Shown here: positions 14,479 to 20,435 of the stretch, piece after piece | Numbering within the stretch: the stretch's first letter is position 1 | Layout: every line of letters starts with the position of its first letter | Origin: Clostridia bacterium | GTDB lineage: Bacteria > Bacillota_A > Clostridia > Christensenellales > Aristaeellaceae | Direction of reading: 5' to 3' | DNA: 22,864 bases | NCBI GenBank assembly: GCA_017432405.1 | Contig: JAFRJF010000267.1 | Location: forward strand, 1 to 22,864 | Translations under genes and position numbers: made by a program | Notes under the pieces: model-generated | What the model was told of the DNA's origin: nothing | Databases searched by the model: none | What the model saw: only the letters and a program-made list of their open reading frames with translations

Positions 14479-14748
14479 AATGTTCGTTTCCAACCTTTGC
14501 CCTTCCATTATACGCGAAAATGAACAGAATTTCAAGCGTTACTTTACAATTCCAGCGGCATATATGTTCATATTTGGCGCGTTTTTTCATCGTATCGAAC
14601 TGAATATGAACATAAAACGATCGTATAACGATCATAAAGGGCTTTGTTTACGTTTGATTATTAAATTTAATACCATTTTATGCCGGCATGGCGGATAAAT
14701 ACGCGCTGAAATTTCGCTATAATGTCAAAAAAACGAAATATGTTCGAT
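14479..14748. promoter_or_regulatory. Divergent ula control region with five TGTTC(A/G) motifs
   Basis: The 409-bp gap between ulaG and ulaE is AT-rich and holds repeats of one motif: AATGTTCGTT (14479-14488), AATGAACA (14519-14526, inside the ulaG promoter spacer), ATATGTTCATAT (14562-14573), its inverse ATATGAACAT (14604-14613) and ATATGTTCGAT (14738-14748). The third and fourth form an inverted pair about 40 bp apart, as for looping repressors of the DeoR family. The DeoR protein at 9196-9981 is the likely ligand. A second TATAAT (14718-14723) has no good -35 box. Confidence 0.6.
14507..14535 (-). promoter_or_regulatory. Promoter of ulaG and the leftward unit
   Basis: On the minus strand TTGAAA (14535-14530), a 17-bp spacer and TATAAT (14512-14507). 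The spacer contains TGTTCATT, a candidate repressor half site. Confidence 0.75.
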
Positions 14749-14768
14749 GATTGTGCCGGCTTACCCTA

Positions 14769-14820
14769 TTGCAAAATGGACTCTTTTCCGATATAATGTT
14801 AACAACAGATGGCGCATCTG
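14769..14820 (+). promoter_or_regulatory. Promoter of the ulaE unit with a start-point hairpin
   Basis: TTGCAA (14769-14774), 17 bp, TATAAT (14792-14797). The palindrome CAGATG-GCG-CATCTG (14806-14820) begins at the predicted start point, so it is either an operator or a 5' RNA hairpin. Confidence 0.7.
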
Positions 14821-14864
14821 ATGCTTCCTGCCTTTGCAATAATTTATGAACGGGGAATCAGAAC

Positions 14865-15710
14865 ATGAAGAAGTATGCCATCGGCCTTTACGAGAAGGCC
14901 ATGCCGCCAAGCCTGTCCTGGCGGGAGAAGCTGGCCTTTGCCAGGGAGGCCGGCTATGATTTCGTGGAGATCAGCATCGACGAGAAGGACGAAAAGCTGG
15001 CCCGGCTGGACTGGACGGCCGATGAGCGGCTGGAGCTGGTCCGGACCATGAAGGAGGTGGGCCTGCCCATCCGCAGCATGTGCCTGTCAGGCCACCGCAA
15101 GTATCCCTTTGGCGCGCCGGATGCCGAAGTGCGGGCGCGGAGCATGGAGATCATGGAGAAGGCCATACTGCTGGCCGACGACCTGGGCATCCGCATCATA
15201 CAGCTGGCGGGCTACGACGTGTACTACGAGGAGAGCTCCGCCGAGACGAAGGCCTGGTTCCTCGAGAACCTGAAGAAGGCCGTTGAGATGGCCGCCGTGC
15301 GGGGCATCATGATGGGCTTCGAGACCATGGAGACCGACTTCATGAACACCGTCTGGAAATCCATGTACTACGTGGACGCGGTGGGCAGCCCCTACCTGGG
15401 CGTCTATCCCGATTCCGGCAACCTGACCAACGCCGCGCTGTCCTCCGGCGGCAGCGTGCTGGACGACCTGTATTCCGGTCGGGGCCACATCGTGGCGCTG
15501 CACCTGAAGGAGACCGTGCCCGGCGTGTTCCGCGAGGTGCCCTTCCTCACCGGCCACGTGGACTTCAACGCCGTCATCTCCCGGGCCTGGCACCTGGGCA
15601 TTCGTCGCTACGTGACCGAGATGTGGTACGTTGGCAACGACGAAACCTGGGCCGAGGACATCAAATTTGCGTGCCGGAGCATGTCGGAGATATTGGACCG
15701 GCAGGAATAA
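14865..15710 (+). CDS. ulaE: L-ribulose-5-phosphate 3-epimerase (L-xylulose-5-phosphate 3-epimerase)
   Basis: This 281-residue TIM-barrel enzyme interconverts L-xylulose-5-phosphate and L-ribulose-5-phosphate. It is very like E. coli UlaE: GLYEKAMPPSLSW at the start, FVEISIDEKDEKLARLDW, then SMCLSGHRKYPFG and IRIIQLAGYDVYYEE. The four metal ligands are present as Glu153 (GFETME), Asp183 (YPDSGN), His213 (ALHLKET) and Glu252 (TEMWY). ATG 14865 is preceded by ACGGGGAATCAG. It is first in the rightward unit, followed after 36 nt (with a small hairpin at 15717-15733) by the unrecognised gene and then ulaF. Confidence 0.95.
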   Translation: MKKYAIGLYEKAMPPSLSWREKLAFAREAGYDFVEISIDEKDEKLARLDWTADERLELVRTMKEVGLPIRSMCLSGHRKYPFGAPDAEVRARSMEIMEKAILLADDLGIRIIQLAGYDVYYEESSAETKAWFLENLKKAVEMAAVRGIMMGFETMETDFMNTVWKSMYYVDAVGSPYLGVYPDSGNLTNAALSSGGSVLDDLYSGRGHIVALHLKETVPGVFREVPFLTGHVDFNAVISRAWHLGIRRYVTEMWYVGNDETWAEDIKFACRSMSEILDRQE

Positions 15711-15716
15711 TAATCT

Positions 15717-15733
15717 CGCCGCCTACGGCGGCG
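15717..15733 (+). promoter_or_regulatory. Small intercistronic hairpin
   Basis: CGCCGCC, loop TAC, GGCGGCG lies directly before the GAAAGGA ribosome site of the next gene. It could tune translation of that gene relative to ulaE. Confidence 0.45.
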
Positions 15734-15746
15734 GAAAGGATATGCT

Positions 15747-16805
15747 ATGAAGATCGAGAAGAAGGTCATATCGAACCTGAACAAGTGCTATGCCATGTCC
15801 GAGCTGACCTGGCAGGGCGAGCATCGCTTCCTGGTGGCCGCCGAGAAGCACGACCCCTGCTATGTGTTCGCCGAGGACGGCACCCAGCTGGACACGGTGT
15901 GGAGCGAGCCCGGCGGCGTGATGACCATGGTGCCGGTGCCCGGCGCGGACGGCCAGTTCCTGGCTACCCATAAGTTCTATTCCCCACACGACTCCGCCGA
16001 CGCGAAGATCGTCATCGCCACTGCGAAGAAAAAGGGGGATTGGGAGATCCGCACGCTGTGCGAGGCGCCCTTCGTGCACCGCTTCGGCATCCTGAACCGC
16101 AATGGCACCAACTACCTGCTGGTGTGCTGCCTGAAGGGCGACCACGAGTACAAGAACGACTGGCGCTTCCCCGGCGCGTGCTATGCCTCGGTGTTGCCCG
16201 CTGACCTGTCCGTATTCAACGAGGACCACCAGCTGACCTTGGAGCCGATCATGGATGACATGCTGCGCAACCACGGCTACAGCAAGGTCTGCATCGACGG
16301 CTACGAGGCCGGCGTGGTGGGCTGCGAGGAGGGCACCTACCTGTTCCGCCCGCCCGTCGCCCCCGGCAAGGAGTGGACGGTGGACCTGCTGTGCCCGGTG
16401 CCCTCCAGCGATTCGGTGCTCATCGATTTCGACGGCGACGGCCAGCTGGAGCTGGGCATGATCAGCCCCTTCCACGGAAGCGCCCTGACCATCTTCCACC
16501 TGGACGAGTTCGGCAACTACGTGCCCACCTGGAAATACCCCGCCCCTGAGAAGGAGACCGAGATGCTCCACGCCACCTGGGCCGGCATGCTGCTGGGCAA
16601 GCCCACCTGGTGCGTGGGCTGGCGCAAGGGCACCAGGTGCACCATCGCCATCACCTACGAGGACGGCGCCTACAAGACCGAGTTCATCGACAGGAACACC
16701 GGCTGCGCCAACCTGATGCACTTCGTCAACGCCGCCGGCCAGGACGTGCTGGTGGGCACGAACCGGGAAATCGACGAGGTCGCGATGTACACGATCACGA
16801 AATGA
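15747..16805 (+). CDS. Unrecognised propeller-like protein in the ula unit
   Basis: This 352-residue protein belongs to no family I can name with confidence. It lacks a signal peptide and membrane spans, so it is probably cytoplasmic. Repeating beta-strand segments ([93 protein letters not shown]) suggest a beta-propeller. One blade holds [14 protein letters not shown], a calcium-loop-like DxDGDGxxE as in FG-GAP/VCBS repeats. It is rich in Cys, His and Trp. ATG 15747 follows GAAAGGATATGCT. Tight placement between ulaE and ulaF (13 nt before ulaF) implies a role in the same pathway: sensor, chaperone or enzyme. Confidence 0.8.
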   Translation: MKIEKKVISNLNKCYAMSELTWQGEHRFLVAAEKHDPCYVFAEDGTQLDTVWSEPGGVMTMVPVPGADGQFLATHKFYSPHDSADAKIVIATAKKKGDWEIRTLCEAPFVHRFGILNRNGTNYLLVCCLKGDHEYKNDWRFPGACYASVLPADLSVFNEDHQLTLEPIMDDMLRNHGYSKVCIDGYEAGVVGCEEGTYLFRPPVAPGKEWTVDLLCPVPSSDSVLIDFDGDGQLELGMISPFHGSALTIFHLDEFGNYVPTWKYPAPEKETEMLHATWAGMLLGKPTWCVGWRKGTRCTIAITYEDGAYKTEFIDRNTGCANLMHFVNAAGQDVLVGTNREIDEVAMYTITK

Positions 16806-16818
16806 GGAGGTAACAGCA

Positions 16819-17520
16819 ATGCTTGAAAGTTTGAAGAAGGCCGTCTACGAGGCCAACATGGAGCTGCCCCGCCGCAATCTGGTCACCTACACCTGGGGCA
16901 ATGTCTCGGGCATCGACCGGGAGAAGGGCCTGTTCGTCATCAAGCCCTCCGGCGTGGAATACGACGAGCTGAAGCCCGAGGACCTGGTGGTCGTGGACCT
17001 GAAGGGCAACAAGGTGGAGGGTGACCTGAATCCCTCCTCCGACACGCTGACCCATATGGTGCTCTACAACGCCTTCCCCAACATCGGCGGCATCGTGCAT
17101 ACCCACAGCCCCTACGCGGTGGCCTGGGCCCAGGCCGGCATGGACATCCCCTGCTACGGCACCACCCACGCCGACTACTTCTACGGCCCGATCCCCTGCG
17201 CCCGCCACCTGACCCAGGCGGAGCTGGACGCCGGCTACGAGCTGAACACCGGCAACACCATCGTGGAGTGCTTCGAGCAGCGCCACATCGATCCCGTTGC
17301 CGTGCCCGCGGTGATCTGCCACAGCCACGGCCCCTTCACCTGGGGCAAGGACGCCGCCGACGCGGTATACCACGCGGTGGTGCTGGAGGAGGTGGCGAAG
17401 ATGGCCATCTTCACCCGCCAGGTCTATCCCGCTGCCGCACCGGCGCCCCAGCGCATCCAGGACAAGCACTACATGCGCAAGCACGGCCCCAACGCCTACT
17501 ACGGCCAGAGCAAGAAGTAA
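16819..17520 (+). CDS. ulaF: L-ribulose-5-phosphate 4-epimerase
   Basis: This 233-residue class II aldolase-fold enzyme converts L-ribulose-5-phosphate to D-xylulose-5-phosphate, feeding the pentose phosphate pathway. Residues matching AraD are present: GNVSG and KPSG substrate loops, Asp75 in SSDT, zinc ligands His94 and His96 in VHTHSPYA and His170 in CHSHGPF, and the terminal HGPNAYYGQ with the catalytic tyrosine. The AraD/UlaF/SgbE paralogues cannot be separated by motifs alone; context gives UlaF. ATG 16819 follows AGGAGGTAACAGCA, the best ribosome site in the unit. The next gene starts at the base after its stop. Confidence 0.94.
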   Translation: MLESLKKAVYEANMELPRRNLVTYTWGNVSGIDREKGLFVIKPSGVEYDELKPEDLVVVDLKGNKVEGDLNPSSDTLTHMVLYNAFPNIGGIVHTHSPYAVAWAQAGMDIPCYGTTHADYFYGPIPCARHLTQAELDAGYELNTGNTIVECFEQRHIDPVAVPAVICHSHGPFTWGKDAADAVYHAVVLEEVAKMAIFTRQVYPAAAPAPQRIQDKHYMRKHGPNAYYGQSKK

Positions 17521-18069
17521 ATGAGCGATAGGCAAGCCGGCGGGCTGTTCCATGCCGCCTTCACCTACACCGACGCGGTGCTCTCGGACTTTGAGGCCCT
17601 GTACCGCCAGAAGAAGGAGATCTCCCCGGCCATGCGCATCGTGCTGGGCGTGCTTGGCGCGGCGGGGGCGATCTACTTCGGCTACACGCTGTACCGGGAC
17701 GGGATTTCATTCGCCGGTGTGGGCTACGTGCTGATCTGCTCGGTGCTGCTGGTGTTGGCCCTGTCCCGGGGCGGCAAGCGGCCCGACGATTCCACCGCCA
17801 AGTACCGCAAGTACTACCAGGGCAAGCAGGCGACCTTCAACATCGATGAAAACGGCGTCGAGATGCACCTGGAGGGCCAGAAGAACTATGCCCGTAGCAA
17901 GTTCAAGGAGATCTACGGCCTGTCCGATACCGACATGTGCTTCTACTTCGTCATCAAGGGCAAGGCGTATTACATATTGCCCAGGGACAGCGTAGGCGAC
18001 GCGGAAGCACTGAAGAAGTACATGGAAAAAAAGTGCGGGAAAAAGTTTGTGCACTACGATACAAAGTAG
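17521..18069 (+). CDS. YcxB-like membrane protein
   Basis: The 182-residue protein has two hydrophobic segments (about 38-58 and 63-82) joined by a short loop, followed by a soluble C-terminal domain of about 100 residues (FNIDENGVEMHLEGQKNYARSKFKEIYGLSDTDMCFYFVIKGKAYYILPRDS). That layout and the closing strand-rich domain match YcxB-like proteins of unknown function. ATG 17521 touches the ulaF stop without its own clear ribosome site, so translational coupling is likely. A role in ascorbate use is not indicated. A terminator follows. Confidence 0.8.
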   Translation: MSDRQAGGLFHAAFTYTDAVLSDFEALYRQKKEISPAMRIVLGVLGAAGAIYFGYTLYRDGISFAGVGYVLICSVLLVLALSRGGKRPDDSTAKYRKYYQGKQATFNIDENGVEMHLEGQKNYARSKFKEIYGLSDTDMCFYFVIKGKAYYILPRDSVGDAEALKKYMEKKCGKKFVHYDTK

Positions 18070-18070
18070 G

Positions 18071-18106
18071 AAATGCGGCGACGGCGCTTGCGCCGCCGCC
18101 GCATTT
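18071..18106 (+). terminator. Terminator of the ulaE unit
   Basis: Arms of 17 bp with one mismatch (18071-18087, 18090-18106) enclose a 2-nt loop, and the stem ends in ATTTT. It starts one base after the YcxB-like stop codon. Confidence 0.8.
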
Positions 18107-18140
18107 TGAAATGATTGTAAGGCGTTTCCGTGCCTGTGGG

Positions 18141-18179
18141 TTGACAGGACGTCTTGGGATGTGGTATATTTATACCACA
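18141..18179 (+). promoter_or_regulatory. Promoter with palindromic operator for the small secreted protein
   Basis: TTGACA (18141-18146), an 18-bp spacer and TATATT (18165-18170). The palindrome TGTGGTATA-TT-TATACCACA (18160-18179) is centred on the -10 box, an ideal place for a repressor; which protein binds is unknown. Confidence 0.7.
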
Positions 18180-18205
18180 ATCCGATATGCATAGGAGGTT
18201 ATTCA

Positions 18206-18730
18206 ATGAAAAAGTTTTTTGCTGTGCTGACCGTGCTGTGCCTGGTTCTTTCCATGGCTGCGATGGCTGAGAAGGTCACTTTCACCTTCCGAAACGACGT
18301 AGTGTTCGGCATGCCCCAGAAGGACGTCGTCGCCGCAGAAGGCAACGCCCCCCACGAGGTGGAGACCGAGCACACTCTCGGCCCCGTGACCTTTACCGAG
18401 GTGGAGTATGAGAACGTCGCGATTGACAACATCAAGGCTGACGTGAAGTACATGTTCGTCGAGGACGCGCTGGTGGCCATTCGCGTGAATTATGATGACA
18501 AGGCCGTGAGCTATGACGAGATCGACAAGACCCTGACCGCCGCCTACGGCGAAGGCGCGGCGCTGGATGTCAAGGCGCTGGGCAACGGCGTCTATGCCGT
18601 GGATGACGACGGTCGTCCGGAAGCCAAGGCCAAGCTGTGGAATGGCGGCGACGTGCTGGTCGTCGTTGAACAGGATGAGGACGAGGTGGACGTCACCTAC
18701 CTGGACGCGACCGCCGCGTATCTCAAGTAA
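18206..18730 (+). CDS. Small secreted protein of unknown function
   Basis: The 174-residue protein has a signal peptide MKKFFAVLTVLCLVLSMAAMA, cut before EKVTF. The mature part (153 residues) is acidic and mixed alpha/beta, with the segments FRNDVVFGMPQKDVVAAEG and YMFVEDALVAIRVNYDDKAVSYDEIDKTLTAAYGEG. This type of layout is seen in small exported proteins where a helix pair follows a GM-x-x-x-DV turn, but I do not recognise a family. ATG 18206 follows ATAGGAGGTTATTCA. It is monocistronic, with its own promoter and terminator. The leader resembles that of the secreted protein at 2744-4414, indicating the same export route. Confidence 0.85.
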   Translation: MKKFFAVLTVLCLVLSMAAMAEKVTFTFRNDVVFGMPQKDVVAAEGNAPHEVETEHTLGPVTFTEVEYENVAIDNIKADVKYMFVEDALVAIRVNYDDKAVSYDEIDKTLTAAYGEGAALDVKALGNGVYAVDDDGRPEAKAKLWNGGDVLVVVEQDEDEVDVTYLDATAAYLK

Positions 18731-18738
18731 CCCGGGTC

Positions 18739-18784
18739 AAACACAAAAACAGGCCGTCCCTTGGGACGACCTGTTTTTGTGTTT
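18739..18784. terminator. Bidirectional terminator
   Basis: Arms of 22 bp with one mismatch enclose a 2-nt loop. An A-run on the left (CACAAAAACAGG) and T-run on the right (CCTGTTTTTGTG) make it a good terminator on both strands for the converging genes. Confidence 0.9.
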
Positions 18785-18791
18785 GGGGACG

Positions 18792-19052
18792 TTACGCGCA
18801 CTTGGCGTTCACGTGGCCCAGGCTGTTGAAGAACTGGATCATATAGGCCTCGTCAGCCTTGTTCATGCAGTAGACCTCGTAGCTGTCGCCGTGGTCCTTG
18901 CACAGCTCGCCGATGGCCATGTAGCGGGAGAGCACGCTCTTCAGGTTGAACTCCTCCCGTCCGTCGGTGGAGCGCAGCAGCACGTCGTCACGGCAACGGT
19001 TGACTGCCTCGACCAGATTATCTATATCCTTTGCATTCTTCAGAAGCATCAT
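18792..19052 (-). CDS. HPr-fold-like small protein lacking the active-site histidine
   Basis: This 86-residue protein has the length of HPr. The middle, DGREEFNLKSVLSRYMAIG (about 30-48), aligns with NGKTVNLKSIMGVMSLG of HPr, placing Ser39 at regulatory Ser46. The end, GDSYEVYCMNKADEAYMIQFFN, follows the last strand and helix of HPr (GAEITISASGADENDALNALEE). The N-terminus (MMLLKNAKDIDNLVEAVNRCRDD) shows the first helix but no HARP motif, so no phosphotransfer through histidine is expected, as in Crh-type regulators. ATG 19052 follows AAAGGA; ATG 19049 is possible. Assignment to the HPr fold is my inference from pattern. It diverges from the PucR gene and is insulated by a bidirectional terminator. 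Confidence 0.75.
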   Translation of the reverse strand: MMLLKNAKDIDNLVEAVNRCRDDVLLRSTDGREEFNLKSVLSRYMAIGELCKDHGDSYEVYCMNKADEAYMIQFFNSLGHVNAKCA

Positions 19053-19082
19053 AATATCGCATCCTTTCTGCGTTCGATTGCC

Positions 19083-19113
19083 GTACCGTTCGCTCGGTAC
19101 AGTGAGAATTATA
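19083..19113 (-). promoter_or_regulatory. Promoter -10 and start-point hairpin of the HPr-like gene
   Basis: On the minus strand TATAAT (19113-19108) with a poor -35 box GTGCAA 17 bp upstream. GTACCG-TTCGCT-CGGTAC (19083-19100) begins at the predicted start, an operator or 5' hairpin. Confidence 0.55.
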
Positions 19114-19124
19114 GCGAAAAGGAC

Positions 19125-19153
19125 TTGATTTTGCACGATGCTGCGGGTATAAT
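19125..19153 (+). promoter_or_regulatory. Promoter of the PucR-type regulator
   Basis: TTGATT (19125-19130), 17 bp, TATAAT (19148-19153). It overlaps the -35 region of the divergent HPr-like promoter, so the two genes may compete for polymerase. It leaves a leader of about 90 nt. Confidence 0.65.
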
Positions 19154-19250
19154 TGTTTCAAAAGGCTTTGTGCTGACAGCACAACATAGAATAAATGCAA
19201 TTGAATGTGCGCGAAATCTGGACAAATCGGTTATGACAGGAGGCGAAAAC

Positions 19251-20435
19251 GTGGATCTACAGACGTTCCTGAACGATTTCATGAACAAGGACGACTTGGA
19301 TTTGCTGGTGCGGGATGCCGCCGGGCTGTTCGAATGCCCCGCGATGGTGGTGGACATGGCCTTCCACGTGATCGCCTGGCACTGCGAGCCCGATTTTGAC
19401 GACGCGCCCTTTAGAAAGTCCATCCAGTTGGGCAGCCTGACCTACGAGGCGGGCAGCCTGCTGGCGGGCACCGACGCCCAGGCCCAGCTGGTCAGCCCCC
19501 GGGACAGCCCCTTCAAGCGCCGCTTTTCACTGCTGATGACCGGCGGCGCGCCGGTAGGCTACCTGATATTGGTGGATGTGGGCTCGCGGCTGGAGCACGA
19601 GGACGGACGGGTGTTTTCGGCGGTGGAATCGGCGCTGGCCAAGCAGCTGATGCTGGAAAGCAGCCGGGGCAGCAGCATGCGCAGCGCCGAGGAATCGGTG
19701 CTCCAGCACCTGCTGGAGGGGCGCTTTACCGACGAATCGCTGTTCCAGCTCCAGGCCGACGCGGCGGGGCTGAAGTACATGGCCCCCCGGCGCATCGCTC
19801 TGGTGAACCTGGAGCTGTACCGCAGCACCAACTGGTCGGAGAACGCCCTGCGCAGCACGATCCTGGACGTGTTCCCCATGTCCCGGCCCCTGGTGCACGA
19901 CGGCAGCGTGGTGTTCTTCCTGAACAGTGACCCGGACATGGGGCTGTTTCGCAGCTTTTCCAAACAGTTCAGCCTGCGGGTGGTGATCTCCGCGCCCGTC
20001 GGACGGCTGTTTCGCCTGCCGGAGGTCTACGCCGCCACCCGGGCGCTGATGGCCGCGCTGCTGCCGAAGCTGTCCCATCCCTTCGCGGTGATGGCCGAGC
20101 CCTATCAGGCGCTGATGATGCTGCGCCGGCTGGGGGAGGATCGGGAGCTGATGCTGCCCGCTGTGCGGGCGCTGGGTCAGCGGGATATGGAGGACGATAC
20201 GCTGTATTGCCTGACGCTGTATACCTACCTGTGCTGCCACCGTTCGCTGCAGGAGACCTGCGCCAGGCTGTTCACCCACCGAAATACCGTGCTGTACAGG
20301 ATCCGAAAGCTGAAGGAGGAGTACGACATCCCCGTCGACGACCCTGACCAGCACCTCGCCCTGCTGGTCTCCGCCGCCATGATGCTGGTGGAGCTGGGCA
20401 GGGAGGACGTGTTTATGCCTCGTTCATCCGACTGA
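19251..20435 (+). CDS. PucR/CdaR-type transcriptional regulator
   Basis: The 394-residue protein ends in the PucR helix-turn-helix (about 330-386: SLQETCARLFTHRNTVLYRI, KLKEEYDIPVDDPDQHLAL), which is diagnostic. The preceding 300 residues contain an N-terminal sensor-like region (LDLLVRDAAGLFECPAMVVDMAFHVIAW) typical of the family and a middle GGDEF-like regulator domain region of low similarity. Such proteins usually activate catabolic genes; the target here is unknown, the neighbouring divergent HPr-like gene being the first candidate. GTG 19251 is chosen because AGGAGG lies 7 nt upstream; the open frame continues further upstream without a better site. The 3' end overlaps the converging HD gene by 23 bp. 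Confidence 0.85.
   Translation: MDLQTFLNDFMNKDDLDLLVRDAAGLFECPAMVVDMAFHVIAWHCEPDFDDAPFRKSIQLGSLTYEAGSLLAGTDAQAQLVSPRDSPFKRRFSLLMTGGAPVGYLILVDVGSRLEHEDGRVFSAVESALAKQLMLESSRGSSMRSAEESVLQHLLEGRFTDESLFQLQADAAGLKYMAPRRIALVNLELYRSTNWSENALRSTILDVFPMSRPLVHDGSVVFFLNSDPDMGLFRSFSKQFSLRVVISAPVGRLFRLPEVYAATRALMAALLPKLSHPFAVMAEPYQALMMLRRLGEDRELMLPAVRALGQRDMEDDTLYCLTLYTYLCCHRSLQETCARLFTHRNTVLYRIRKLKEEYDIPVDDPDQHLALLVSAAMMLVELGREDVFMPRSSD

Noticed and set aside
14530..14546. Possible catabolite response element near the ulaG -35 box
   Set aside because: Only the central CG and few flanking bases fit the consensus; the outer half sites are wrong.
14718..14723. Second TATAAT upstream of ulaE
   Set aside because: No acceptable -35 box at 16-18 bp; the promoter at 14769-14797 is better placed.
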